From NCBI GenBank assembly GCA_022432975.1, contig CM039502.1, forward strand, positions 15,469,143 through 15,533,142: a DNA stretch of 64,000 nt, in the 5' to 3' direction. Shown here piece after piece: positions 1 to 11,905 of this stretch. The position numbers and the translations under genes are program-made. The notes beneath the pieces were generated by a model. It saw nothing but the letters and a program-made list of their open reading frames with translations, was not told the DNA's origin and ran no database searches. The number at the start of each line of letters is the position of its first letter. Within the stretch, counting starts at the first letter, position 1. The DNA comes from Begonia masoniana (Eukaryota; Streptophyta; Magnoliopsida; Cucurbitales; Begoniaceae).

Positions 1-124
1 TAACAATCTTTGTACCAAGGATGTACGTCTTCAAACATCCTACCCTCCCGGTAGAGGTCAAGTTCGCATAAAACAAGCGAACAATTTGATCGCAGCTATC
101 GCCCCTCAATCTGTACACTCCGTG

Positions 125-2678
125 TGTAACACCCGGAATTTTAAGAGAAAATAAAATAATAGGTAATTGTTTAATAAATAATTGTTTTAAGTAATTTAAA
201 AGAAAAGTGAATAAATTTGGTTAACCTGATTGGTTAATTAATTTAGATTCGGGTATTTCCAATGAAATTAAGCCGTGAGTTATATTTAAGAACGAGATTT
301 AACGGAATTTACGGAAGGGCAAAACGGTATATTAACGTTTTAATAGGAATTAATATTAGGATTATTAATATTAGGATTATTATTATTATTATTATTATTA
401 TTAATAACGTAAAAACAACACAAACAACCGAGGTTGTTTGTGTTCGAGCCCGACAACCCGCGAACGGAGACAGGGCAGGGCGAGGGAAAAGCACGGCGAC
501 GCGGCGCCGTTCACCGGCGAGCTCCGGCCTTCTCCGGCCAGACGACGGCGACAAAGGGTTTCCGGCCTGCCTCCGCGAACGAACTGAAGGTAAGGGCTCG
601 GTTTTCCCTCTTTTTCCGGTTCGGTTTGGGGCTGTGCGTGACGAGCTCGATTGAGCTCCGATCGCCGGCCAATTTTGGACGTTCTCGGCATGGGTTTTCC
701 GACCCTTGGACCAACAATGGTCGCCGAGTCATGTTGTGCCCGAATTGGCCGAAAAACAGTGAAGCCCTCATTAGGGCAATTCGGGTTTGTGGTTGGAAAC
801 TTCGGTTTTTGGTTAGATTATTCTAATTAAGGGTATAGGTGGTTGATTGAAGAGGAAAAAAGTAGAATTTGATGAAAAATCGAAAAGAGAAATTTTGGGG
901 AAAAATGGGCAGTTCGGGTTTCTGCTAAATTGACCTAGTTCCGGTCGTTTGTTTTTAAATTCCTTTTGGCATATTAAAATAGGTTATTAGAGGAGTACGT
1001 GGCCGCTGGAATCGTTCGATTCCGATAACCGACGCGAAAGTTACGCGCTTTCGAAGTTTTAGGTCGGTTTTTACCCAACCCGAATTAGTGGCCCGTTAAG
1101 TTAGGTTTTAATTGGATTAGACTAGAAATAGTAATTTGAGAGTAATTGGAGAATGTAGGCTTGATTTTAATGAAGTCTGAATGTTTGACATAGGTCGAGC
1201 CATATGTGACCGGATGTGCCAAAACCAGCAAGCTACGGACGACAGGTAAGTCTTCGTGACTTACTCTGACCAATCGGTCTACACCATACTTCGATGTCGC
1301 GTCGAGGATCCTTGAAGAGTTGTTTGCTTTAAATCGCTTTTGGTTGGGTAGTTAGGTTTAAATTGTTTATATGTTACTCTATTTCGGTTTTGATGGTATG
1401 CTCTGTCTATATGTGTATAGGTTGATTGTTGAGTTTTGATGGTATGCTTTGTCTACATGTTTACTGTTATATGAACTGTTCATGCATCACGTATTTCAAA
1501 TGTCATGAAAACGAATTTCTGCACGTGTTTTAAGATAATGAATGAATGTCTGTAATGAATAAACGTAATCTGTCTGTATCTGGTTACGCGAGATGGGGCT
1601 CAGGCATGGCTGTAGGATTTGTGAGCATGTACCCCCCCTCTCTAGGTGGAAAGTGGTAGTTCGACCGCGGAATGTATCCTTTCCATTTAGTGGGTTGATA
1701 TCTCGGTAACAATCTGTCTGCGACGTAATGAAAATGAATCTGTAATCTGAATCTGTATCTGTTTCTGTATCTGAATCTGAGCATGTTTTCTGAATAGCAT
1801 CTGCACGCATGCATCTGCATTTACGTAGCTTACTGAGATTTAATTATCTCATAGGTGTCTGTATGGTGTAGGTGACGTTTTAGGTGAGATCGAACCAGGT
1901 GAGGAAGGCGTTCCTCCTCCTGATGTAAGATGCAGCTGATGGATGATGGCCGTGGGAGTGCGCTGGGCAGTCGAGGCGCGTTTTGACCCGTGGGGAATGA
2001 TGTAAAGGTATTTTGGGATGTATGTGAGTGTTTTGGAGGAGTTGGTATTTTGGGATGTATGTGAGTGTTTTGGAGGAGTTGGTATTTTGGGATGTATGTA
2101 AGTATTTTGGAGGAGTTAATAGTATTATAAAATGTATAGTGATCATATTAGGATGCTTGGATCTGGTTAGGTGATAGATTTATGTTAATGGTATTATAAA
2201 ATGTATAGTTGATCATATTAGGGTGTTTGGTTCTGTTTAGTTGATAGATTTGTTTTATAAAACGTTTGTTAAGGTTTTTATTTGGCTTTATGAACTGCTT
2301 GGTATTTTGTAAACAGGAGGATATGTTAAACTTTTAAACGGAACCATGCAGTTTGTTTTCGTGAAAATGTGTTTTGTTTAATTATATCTCGAGTCGTTCT
2401 GAGTGAGATTTCGGAGATGTAGGAGTATCGGTGGTTTAAAGTTAAGTCGTATTGAGAAGTGTATGTTTGTGATGTAGTTATAATTCGTGGTATAGATAGA
2501 ATTGCGTTAGTGAAATGGTGAGGTGTATTTTGTAGGTGTTTGTGCGCGTGTTAGTTTAAATAATAGTTTTGAAATTTTTTAAACGTTTTATTAAATCGTT
2601 TTCCACTTAAACGCTAAGTATAAAAAGAAAAAGAAGAATTTCGTACGGGAAATAGGGTACAGTGTCTGGGTCGTTACA
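125..2678 (+). mobile_element. Solo LTR of a large Gypsy-type retrotransposon
   Basis: The element starts TGTAACACCCGG and ends GGGTCGTTACA. It is flanked by the 5-bp duplication CCGTG at 120-124 and 2679-2683. No primer-binding site, coding domain or second LTR lies inside its 2554 bp, so it is a solo LTR left by LTR-LTR recombination. The TGTAAC...GTTACA ends and the length match three other insertions in this window. Such long LTRs are typical of Del/Tekay-like chromoviruses, but the lineage cannot be shown without pol. A candidate internal intron runs from GTAAGT at 1246 to an acceptor at 1871. An (ATT)n run lies near 370-405, and short tandem repeats lie at 2007-2255. Confidence 0.9.
2007..2255. 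repeat. 37-bp x3 tandem repeat plus a 70-bp duplication inside the solo LTR
   Basis: Three head-to-tail copies of a 37-bp unit (starting GGTATTTTGGGATG) occupy 2007-2117; the third has a few changes. They run directly into two roughly 69-bp copies of a unit containing TATTATAAAATGTATAG (about 2117-2185 and 2186-2255). Both lie in the 3' third of the LTR, downstream of the candidate splice acceptor. Confidence 0.85.
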
Positions 2679-3189
2679 CCGTGTAAGGCGATTCTGTCAA
2701 ACATCTCTTTGATCTGCAACTACTCCCACCCTCTAAAATTGACTGTATTCAAATGAATAACCGAGCGGTTTGACATATCTGATTTCGAAATTCAATCGAA
2801 ACATACCCAATTGACAGTCGTCGCGCTTGAGTCGGAGCACCATATGATGATGGTGTCCGGTTTGTTGGACCCCTTGAGATGGTCTTCCTTGTAAAAACGA
2901 TGGAAAATTTGACGGAGCACGTTCGGTGGAGCCACCTTGTGACAGAGCTTCTTGTGACGGGACAGCCTTTTGTTTAATCACCAATTTTGGAGTCATTTGA
3001 GAAAATTTTGGGAATTTAGGATGAATTTGGAATTTGGACGATGTAGGGCTTGTATTTGTGGGATTTTTTGGATGATATTTGAAGAAAAGGATTAGGGGGC
3101 GTGAAATGGTCGGATTTTGGGTTGGAATCGCAGGGGCCCTGGGAGAAAATTGATTTTTTTGGTAGCGAGAGGTGAGAATGGGAGGTCGG

Positions 3190-3736
3190 TTCCTTATATA
3201 GAATCGGGGATCGGCCCCTCGATTCGGGGTAGTGACCCCCGGTCTCAGCACTAACTTTGACAATGGAGGGTCACCGTCCCGGATCGGCCCCTCATTCTCA
3301 AAATGAGGTATGAAAACGGGGGGTCAACGCCCCGGATTGACCCTCATTCTCAAAATGAGGTATGAGAACGGGGGGTTGCTGCCGGGTTCTGAGAATCTTG
3401 AAAAGGGAGAGGGAAAGAACGGGGGGCCGATCCAGGACGGTGTCCCTTCAGTCTCGAATCACGTGCAATATATGTTGAACGAGGATCTCCACCACCCACA
3501 ACGACCCTCCTACCCAATATGTCTAGTGTCACGTAAGCACTGGACAGGTTGGGGGGCCGTTCAATTTAGATCGGCTCCCCCATCTCAGCGCAAATTGAGA
3601 ACATGGGGTGATCGGCCCCCGTCAAGGTTTAATTTGTTACATTTTGGATAGTTTAAAATTTTAGTTGTTAAAATTTTTATATTTAAGAGTTATTTAAAAT
3701 TAAAGCCATACTTAGATGTTCAAATTGGTTTTAACA
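3190..3736. mobile_element. Truncated foldback/MITE copy
   Basis: The right end (about 3600-3735) is closely similar to the right terminal inverted repeat of the element at 62485-63163: both pass through ATCGGCCCCCG, TTTGTTACATTTTGGATAG and CAAATTGGTTTTAAC or a variant. The interior has the same alternating GGGG/CCCC blocks built on GATCGGCCCC. No matching left inverted repeat is visible, so this copy is 5'-truncated. The left limit is approximate. Confidence 0.6.
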
Positions 3737-6407
3737 GTTTTTTTAATAAGATATTTTGTGTAGGACGCCAAAGGTTATAAGTGGTTGAGGTGGAGAAACT
3801 CCACTCACTGTGAAACATTTAAATGAAAAATAAATTTTTTCAGCTAGGACGATGTATGTACGGTGTATTTGACAATAAAAAAATTAATCTTATCTTATAC
3901 GTTATTATTTAACGGTTTAATCAACAAAAAATTATATCAGTTCGATGAAGGTTAGATAACTCAAAACATAGTTAAAATTCATAATCTCCAAATTAGATTA
4001 AGCTTCGTTTTATATCATTTCTTCGTAATAAAAGTATCATAGATGAAGCTTCTAATATCAGTGAGCTCAAAGCATTTGGTTAAAAGAGGAGAAGAGAACG
4101 AACTCACATTGACTCAAGTGTGTGATTTGTCAGTTTCACAGTGTCTTATGAAAAGGACTACAATGAGAAGATAACGTTCTTGAAGAATTTTTTTTTTTTT
4201 TTTTTGGATTTGATCATTGGTATATAATTTTTCTCTAACCAAACTTCAACCGAACATTTGGATCTCAAATATATATAGAGAGAGATTTCCACAAATTAGT
4301 CCAACAATTACTGATTCAGATTGAATTGGGTTAGTTTTCACATAGCAATGAATAGAAGCTGTGGTTGTACAACGTAGAGTCACTTTAGTCTTCTTACTTT
4401 TAAGAGGCATTTCCTGCATTTTAAGAAGAATGTTATAAATTCAAGTAAATGTTGTTCTGTTATTTGTAACAAGAAAAAATATGATTATCTTAAAAATTAG
4501 TACCTTTATTAACAGATCCCATGTCTACAAAAGCAAACATCATTTCATCATCTGTAGAGATTGTGAGGTAGCATCATCTTCATTTGATTTTTTTTCCCTG
4601 AAATAAACAATTAGAACTCGTAAACAAAAAGAAAAAGAAAAAAATGTATCAACTATAGGGTATGCAGATATCGTATGTTGAGATTTCCACAGAAAAAATA
4701 CAAGATTTACTAACAAATTCAGGTGTACAAGAACAAAAGACCATGCCTTGAAGTAACTAAAGCGAGAGAGGAGAGGTTCGCAAAAGAGCATGGAACAAAA
4801 AAAAAAAAGGTCGATTTTATTCCCTCACTCTTCACACCTGAAAATTCATCAAATTCCATCAATTAGTTCAACATATTTACAAGAACTAATAAGCAAAGAT
4901 TTAGACACAGACAGTGGAATCGGAGTGATGCCAACCATTTCTCAGAAAACCATGTAGATATAATCTCAATGTTGAAGATTGCAGGAGGAAAAAATAAGAA
5001 AAACCCTACACAACACAATTACATACAATGAGATTACCATATTGAACCAAATGACATATAAAAAAAAAAAAGAAAGACAAATGCAATAAATTCATTTTGA
5101 AATTCATTTTTCAGTCAGAACATACTTGCTGAATAAAAAAAAAAAAGAGATTATAATGCTCTACATATAACTATTGACAACACATGCAAGAAGTAACATC
5201 AAAAGAAGGACATAGAGAGCAACAAAAAGCAAACAAATAACTAAAAAAACAAAAGGAAAAGTCACTCAACATGGCTTCTAACGCTGCATGGAAAACGAAC
5301 GAGGAAAAAAAAAGTTAAGGCTCAGTATCTAACTGTCATACAACACACAAACACCATATCAACAATAACCATTAGCACATGGACGGAATGATCCAAAAGC
5401 CACTTAAGAACCAGCTTGAAATGATGGCACGAAGAAAGTTCGAAAACAAAGTACCAAACCAGCAAAAAAGAGATAAAGAGCAGTGAATGGAAACAAGGAG
5501 CAATAAAACATAGGAAAAAAAGTATCTTTCTATCATACCGAAGCATTGAACAGTGAAATATGAGATAGGATAGCAAGGACAGGACTGGTTGATGCTGTGA
5601 TGGAAAGATATACTCTTTCTTCGCAAGCAACCTATAAGAACAAGAAATAGCGGAATTAATCGTTCAATTGTTACAAATATACACATAAATTTGAGCAAGG
5701 GTTGAGAGATTTTAAAACATAATTCCATTGAGATCACGAAGTGACAAGTAAAAATTTATGTAAAATAGAAGTACAAACAGGAATTGAAGTGAAACAGAAA
5801 AAATAGATAATTTTGATCGAAAACAAAATAAGGTACCACAACAAAAAATTAAACGAAAAAACAAGGAATTTAATGCAATAAGTCACCCGTGAACGAAGGA
5901 TAACATCCCAAAAAACTGCAGCAATTACTAATTATCATTGAATTTAAGCATAAAAATGACAAGTATAAATGATCCACAACACCAAAAGAAAAATAACGAA
6001 TGACTCAGTAAACATATGCTTCACCCTCTAAAAGGCAGGAAAAAAAGAAGTGCACATGATTAACTAATGCACAAGGAAGAGAAATGAAAAGAAAAATCGA
6101 ACCTCAAGAAGGGGATAAATTCAGACAATCTGAAGTGAGTAAAGAACAACACCAAAGCACCGAACATCTTAAACGCTTGCGACAACAACGAGAAATTAGA
6201 TTAGTCTTACAACGTAAAAAAAGAGGGAAAAAACGAATGAGAACAAAAAAATAAAGAACAAAGAGGAAAGTTCGAACGTCATTAAGAAAGAAGTCATCAA
6301 AATCATATAAGATCACAAAAAAATCAAGCAACATATGCATAAATCTCGAATAAGCAATTAAATACTGCACAACACAGCTTGTATGGGAAAAACAGAGAGT
6401 AAATGTG

Positions 6408-6640
6408 AACCTCAAGGAGATAACACTGCACTAAGGTACTTTGTCACCGCAGAATATAACTTCCAATGAAGAAAAAAACAAAAGAGAATTTGAACCTTAG
6501 GGATATAACAAGCAGCCAAAAAAAACCTCAAGGAGATAACATAGCACTAACGTACTTTGTCACCGCAGAATATAGCTCCAAATGAAAAAGAAAACAAAAG
6601 AGAATTCGAACCTTAGGGATATACCAGGGAGCAAAAAAAA
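6408..6640. repeat. Tandem duplication, 116-bp unit
   Basis: The block starting AACCTCAAGGAGATAAC and passing through GTACTTTGTCACCGCAG and GAACCTTAGGGATATA occurs twice in a row (about 6408-6523 and 6524-6640) with a few substitutions. Confidence 0.85.
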
Positions 6641-7755
6641 AAACCAACTGCAAATTGAAGTCTCATTTGAAAGAACTTAAAATTCAATACAAAAAAAAAC
6701 AAGCTCAACAGACCCAACAGTGCACAGCACAAAACAGGACTAAAAAAAGACTGAAAAATCAATCAACAGACGCTTAAATCTCCAACAAGTAGACTAAATA
6801 CAGCACAAGACAACTTCTAATGCAGAAAAGCATAACAGAATTCCATACTCATTCCAACAGATGGCTAATTTCCAACAAGCATATTAAATAACGCACATCA
6901 CAGTTTTCAATGCAGAAAAAGAAAAAGAAATTAGAACCTGAAGAAGAGGATGACTGGAGAGAAGCTGAAGTGGGCAGAGAGCAACACCAAACGACTGAAC
7001 TGCAGAACACAAATCACAATTATGAAAAACAATTGCAAAAGCAGAAGATTATTAATTAATGGTATTTTTTCAAACCAGGTGAGCTTCTTGGGGAATTAGC
7101 AGCTCCTAATAATCATCTACTTGAACCTGAGTAAAAAATCCAAGTTAATGAAAACAACTGGAAATTTAAAAATAAAATACCCACACTGATAGATACTTGT
7201 GATATAAGTGGACCGAAGCAGAACAAAAAATAGTTGTACTACCTCGATTTTATGGCCACCATAACAACAACGACAAACAAAATAAATCATACAATGTAAA
7301 AATGGGGAAAAAAATGACACAAAAGCAATAACCACACACCCACCAGAACAAACAAAACACAATACACCTTCTAATCAAAAAACAAATCAGACTTTGTAGG
7401 AAAAAAGAAAACATAAACAGTGCAGAGCAGAGATAAGAAACAATAAATTTTTCCTCTCTCAAATTAAAACCCATCAAATTCTGAGAGATCCTTAAACTCT
7501 TAAAACTTCCATGTCCATATAAAAGCAGTTTGAGAAGCTAAAGAAAAAGCCAACGATCGAATGAAAAGGCTCGATTAATTAACTAACCTCAAACGAGAGT
7601 CATAATGCTATCAAAAAGATAGTCAATAAGCTCACAACAAGCAATGCCAATCGTCTACCAGCATTACAAGAATCACTTTTTCCCTCATAAAATTGAATAC
7701 CTTGAAACACTGCAATCCTATACCAAAAATATTACTTATGCATTTTTATAGCCCT

Positions 7756-8137
7756 TGGATGAGTATATCTTTTTTTTAATCTAGAATACTACAACAAGGG
7801 CATTCAATATTCAACAGAAGAATTTGGAGGATAGAGAGATTTTATCAAATCTCATTCGAAAATGAAGATGTCCCATTTTATAGCCTAAGCAGTGCATTAA
7901 AAAACTAAAAAAAAAAAAAAAAGCAGAGTTAAACTAAAACTATGTCTGGATGAGTATATCTTTTTTTCTAATCTAGAATACTACAACAGGGGCATTCAAT
8001 TTTCAACAGAAGAATTTGGAGGCTAGAGAGATTTTATCAAATTTCATTAGAAAATGAAGATGTTCCATTTTACAGCCGAAGTAGGGCATTCCAAAACTAA
8101 ACAAAAAATAAAAGCAGAGTTAAACTAAAAATATGTC
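7756..8137. repeat. Tandem duplication, about 190-bp unit
   Basis: Two adjacent copies share GGATGAGTATATCTTTTTTT, AGAATACTACAAC, CAACAGAAGAATTTGGAGG and AAAGCAGAGTTAAACTAAAA in the same order (about 7756-7946 and 7947-8137). They differ by scattered substitutions and A-run length. Confidence 0.85.
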
Positions 8138-8711
8138 ATAAAACTTGTAATAGCTGATGTACTCTAATTTAAATTTAAAATAACAGACAAACTTTCTTCA
8201 AATAACTCAGAATTTCACAATAAATCACTTAAATGACGCATATAAGAGCATGATGGACACAAAGAAAAAGACATTGACCTGAATTTCATTCAAAGTTCTT
8301 TAATCGATGATCTGCCAGATTTCATTCAGCAATAAAGGATAAACAGTGCACAATACAGCTCCTAACGCAGAAAATCAATCAACAGATGCCTAGGAGACCA
8401 AACAAAGGAAACATTCAGACAACCAAAAAATTGGCCTCACAAAACTAAATAGTGGAAAGCAGAGATTAAATATTGAATATTGGACAATTGATGGAAGGAG
8501 AGAAAAACCAAAGGGTTTCTGCGAAAGAAAATTTTATGATTTTATGGAAGGAGAGAGAAAAATTGTACAGGTGGCAGGGAAAAGAAAAATTTACCTTTTT
8601 CTCCCACTACTCTTTCTTCCGACGGTTTGCTCCCCAATTTAAATGGTGGATTTCACAGAAAGACCATAGACTTCAACTGAAATCACAAACATTACCCATA
8701 AAACTAACTAA

Positions 8712-8894
8712 TTAGCTGGGATAGGTAAAGAAGATACAAGGGTAGGGTGCGTCGAAGAAGAAATGTCTGACGGTCTCTGGAGGACCTTCGGTGGCTACAA
8801 GACGAAAGTCGTCCGACGACAGCGCAACTCGCCTCGCAAGACGAAACAGTGAAGACGACAAGAGTGAAGAATGAAGTTCTGCATCTTCCATCAA
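8712..8894 (-). CDS. Short unrecognised minus-strand ORF, possible first exon
   Basis: This is a 60-codon frame (MMEDAELHSSLLSSSLF...), locally richer in GC than the flanking DNA, and it sits at the head of the T-rich minus-strand region. It matches no family I recognise. The base composition makes it the likeliest exon of any transcript running leftward through 4-8.7 kb. It could equally be an unused open frame. Confidence 0.2.
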   Translation of the reverse strand: MMEDAELHSSLLSSSLFRLARRVALSSDDFRLVATEGPPETVRHFFFDAPYPCIFFTYPS

Positions 8895-8945
8895 GTGTCA
8901 GACTGCTGTATTAATAGAGTGAAAAGTAAAGGGAAATTAGGAAAT

Positions 8946-9198
8946 TAGGGGCTTACAAATCAACGAACCGGGTTTTTCTTTAAATTGGCAGTTTCTTTCT
9001 AAATTTTTAAATCTAAAATTTTATCGGTTCGGTTTACATCGTTTTCAATCTATCAAACCGAAAACCGAACTGATTTTATCAGTTCTAAAAAACTGGAACC
9101 GAAATTTTGGTTCTCAAAAAATTAAACCGATTCAAACCGGACCATATTGGTTGGTTTCAGTTCGGTTTACCGGTTCCGGTTTGGTTTGAACACCCCTA
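8946..9198. mobile_element. hAT-like MITE, degenerate
   Basis: The right end reads GGTTTGAACACCCCTA, the inverse of the TAGGGGTGTTCAAACC terminus common in plant hAT-type MITEs. The left end reads TAGGGGCTTAC. The interior is built of CGGTTCGGTTT and AAACCGAAAACCGAA blocks in opposite orientations. No clear 8-bp target duplication is visible. Confidence 0.5.
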
Positions 9199-9267
9199 TT
9201 TGTTAGTTTGACATGTACTGTGATCTGGTTCAAAGATGACATTTTAGGGTTTTACATGCTGGGGATT

Positions 9268-9668
9268 CGGGTGGAATCGATTAAGTTCGATTTGGTTCCA
9301 ACCCAATTTGAAACAGAACCAATTTGCATTTGGAAGCGAACCGAATCTGGACTGGTATTTTGGTTTTGCTCGGTTCGGTTTTGATTCTTGGTTTTTGGTT
9401 TAAAGTCAGTTTTGTCGGGTTTTAACTTGGTTTTGGTTGATTTTGACCAATTTAGTTATATAATTTGTAATTTTCAATATAAAAATTTAAAAAATTATAT
9501 AAGTATTATAAATTTATTGCAGTCAGTTTTGATTAGTTTTTGAAAGAAAAAACCGAACATTTTTGTTCGGTTCGGTTCCAAAATCAATTTTTCCATAGTT
9601 GAAATCGAACTAAATCGAGATTTTTGCTTGGGTTCAGTTTAGTTTAACTGAACTAATTTCCACCCTTA
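9268..9668. mobile_element. hAT-like MITE with target duplication
   Basis: The 401-bp insert has ends GGGTGGAATCGATTAAG and, on the other strand, GGGTGGAAATTAGTTCAG. It is bordered by CTGGGGATT at 9259-9267 and 9669-9677, consistent with an 8-bp hAT-type duplication plus one matching base. The interior is rich in TTCGGTT/AACCGAA. It has no coding capacity. Confidence 0.7.
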
Positions 9669-9677
9669 CTGGGGATT

Positions 9678-10880
9678 AAAAACGTAAAACACTAGTTGGC
9701 TATGTTATACTTTGCATAATATAACGAACCTTAACAAAGACCTTACTTTTAACATCTGCTAGATTTTCTGTTAAACTCCATTAAATAGAGAGAGAGAGAT
9801 TTAACGAAGTTTAACGGAAAATCTAACGAACCTTAACGGTATAATGTCTGTTGCTAACACTTTAAACTACGATGTCTCAATTGATGAAATTAAAAATATA
9901 AGATATCAATTAAAAATACTTTCACTTTCGTTAATCATGTTTTCTATGTACACTTTCACTTTAACTCTTTACATTTGTTGCCTTGTTGTCTTTCCTCATT
10001 TCTATTACAATGTACAGGTGAATCTCCTTTTATTTGTACGTAGTATTTGTACAGCATTGTTCATAAGTTAATGATGTACATAAGTTATTACATTGTTTCT
10101 CAAGTAACATACATAATTTACATCTTCTTCAATTGCTTGCATGCTATTTACTGTCAGTAACACGTTGATATAATTTATGTTTTTTTTCTATTTCGTTACC
10201 TTGTTGTAATTTGTAGTGGAAACGTTATTTGATGGTGCTTCTTACTTTACACCATGATTTGTGAAAAAAGTGATTTACTTCTATCTTGTTCATTTTTCTT
10301 CCATGTACAAGTATATTTCTATTTCCAATAATTTTTACGATTTGTTTGTTTTGTGTGTAAGTTGTTATAGACGCTTTAAATTCCAATTATGAATTTGATG
10401 GTGACGATTTTAAAATAAATCCGCGTTCACATGCTATATCTCTATATGTACATATCCTTAATATATTTTCTTCATTTATATTAATTCTTAGATTTTTTTC
10501 TTCTAATCATTATTCATAATTAATACTATTATAAATTTGTAATTGAACTTGTCTAATATCATTCTCTTCAACTTGTCATATTACCACAACTCTCCTCATG
10601 TTTGCAATTGTACAATGCTCTCACGCCACCATTGGTGTCATCCATATTCTCATCAATCTCATATTGCTCTTGTTATAAAGCGAAAAAATTATACCATGAG
10701 TCAGCTACCTTCAGTTGCTCGTCGAGACAGATAGTGTTGGCTACTCACAAGACTCATACTATGTTACATGCTCTGTACACTACAATATCTAAAGAGAGTA
10801 CACATTTTTGCACTTCTGTATTGCTCTTACTTCCTTTGGTGTAAAAGAAGATAAGCAAGCAATTGTCGTGCAGGCATAAT
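9678..10880. other. AT-rich intergenic DNA
   Basis: No gene is recognised. A phrase near 9860 (TAAACTACGATGTCTCAATTGA) recurs in changed form near 54205, so part of this belongs to a low-copy dispersed repeat. The remaining open frames are short and unlike known proteins. Confidence 0.5.
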
Positions 10881-11067
10881 TGTTAGAGTATGACTAGTGA
10901 CTAGTTTAGTTTACCTGTATAGTTTAGTTTTACCTCTTTTCGGTGTTCATCATTATTTTACTGTACATATATATTGCACACTTTTACTCTTGAAAAATTG
11001 AATGAGAAGATTGCCGCCTTCATCTTCTTCTTCCTCTCCATCTTCGTGAATCCTGCAAACTCTAACT
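10881..11067 (+). repeat. 5' LTR of the 10.9-18.3 kb Copia
   Basis: It is paired with 18120-18306 at equal length, with about 97 percent identity by eye. It ends directly before the TGGTATCAGAGC primer site. Confidence 0.93.
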
Positions 11068-11084
11068 TGGTATCAGAGCTGCAG

Positions 11085-11699
11085 ATGACATCTCCAAGTT
11101 CGACAATACCCTCCCCTTCTTCTACCTCCCATTCATCTACCTCTCTGCCGCCTTTTCCCACCGCAAATCAAGTTTTAAACATCAAACTCAACAATACCAA
11201 TTACCTGTTCTGGAAAGCACAATTGCTCAATATCGTCATTGCCAATGGACTCGAAACCATTCTGGACGGAACTCTCCCTCAACCCCCACAGTTTCTGAAC
11301 AATCTTTCATCGCAGATTAACCCCGAGTTTACCACATGGCAGCGCTTCAATCGCCTTCTGATGAGCTGGGTTTTCTCCTCCTTATCGAAAGAACTTCTTC
11401 CGATCATTATCTCCTACTCCACTACTGCTGACATGTGGACAGCCCTGGCTCGCCGTTTTGCCTCCTCGTCGCTTGCTCGGATCACAAAGTTACGAGGCCA
11501 GCTTCACTCTCTTACCAAATATGGCCTCTCTGTTTTCCAGTACACTCAAAAGCTTACCTCCATCTACAACACTCTCGCAGCCATCGGCCACCCCGTACCC
11601 CTCAACGATCAAGTGATTTATCTTCTCGGTGGTCTTGGCAGTAATTACAATTCCTTTGTCACCTCTATTACAAATCGCACAGACGAGCCCTCCATGTAA
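11085..11699 (+). pseudogene. Copia gag, truncated by a stop
   Basis: The start at 11085 (MTSPSSTIP...) is the first ATG after the primer site. The frame gives a Ser/Pro-rich head and then a UBN2-type Copia gag domain (LNIKLNNTNYLFWKAQLLN ... LYGLS-like FVTSITNR). A TAA at 11697 ends it before the zinc knuckle. The knuckle (CQICHKSGHSALACFH, C-X2-C-X4-H-X4-C) lies in another frame from about 11960, so at least one frameshift separates the two halves. Confidence 0.85.
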
Positions 11700-11905
11700 G
11701 ATATCTACAGTCTGTTATAGAGCTATGAGTTTCGTCTTGAGAAACAGAATCTTGCGACCTCTCTCCAGATACCGAACTCAGTTCAGGCTCTCGTCGCGCT
11801 CATCAGCCATTCCGACCGGCGTCGTTCCCTCGGCCATTTGGCGTTCCAGTTCTGCGCCCTAGCACTCCTCTGCATCAGTATCCAGCCGATTTTGGGTCTT
11901 CGCCG

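Larger units (their letters stand above)
1..3263 (-). pseudogene. Minus-strand ORF remnant split by a solo LTR
   Basis: An open frame on the minus strand runs from 3263 to 2733 (about 176 codons; rich in Pro and Ser, then a stretch ending in YVKPLGYSFEYSQF). Past its stop, and after removing the LTR insertion at 125-2678 with one copy of the duplicated CCGTG, the minus strand at 119-1 reads DQIVRLFYANL and then a Cys/Lys-rich tail. That phrase resembles the FYANL motif I associate with the plant transposon-protein domain common in retroelement-derived plant proteins, but it is not in the same frame as the longer ORF. I read this as a broken transposon-derived gene or low-complexity ORF, not a working gene. 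No function is assigned. Confidence 0.3.
3737..8711 (-). other. AT-rich, minus-strand T-rich region without a recognised gene
   Basis: I recognise no protein domain in this 5-kb stretch. The plus strand is strongly A-rich, so the minus strand is T-rich, as plant introns are. A few splice-like sites occur on the minus strand, for example TTCTTATAG/GTTGC near 5630. Short phrases recur: CCTCAAGGAGATAAC near 6110, 6410 and 6525, and GCTGAAGTGGGCAGAG-like blocks near 6130 and 6960. A spliced non-coding transcript or decayed transposon on the minus strand would fit, but nothing here proves transcription. A T19 run lies near 4188, with several A-runs elsewhere. Confidence 0.35.

Noticed and set aside
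262..826. Several overlapping 80-130-codon frames on both strands
   Set aside because: They lie in a GC-richer part of the solo LTR with no recognisable domain and are not preserved in related LTRs.
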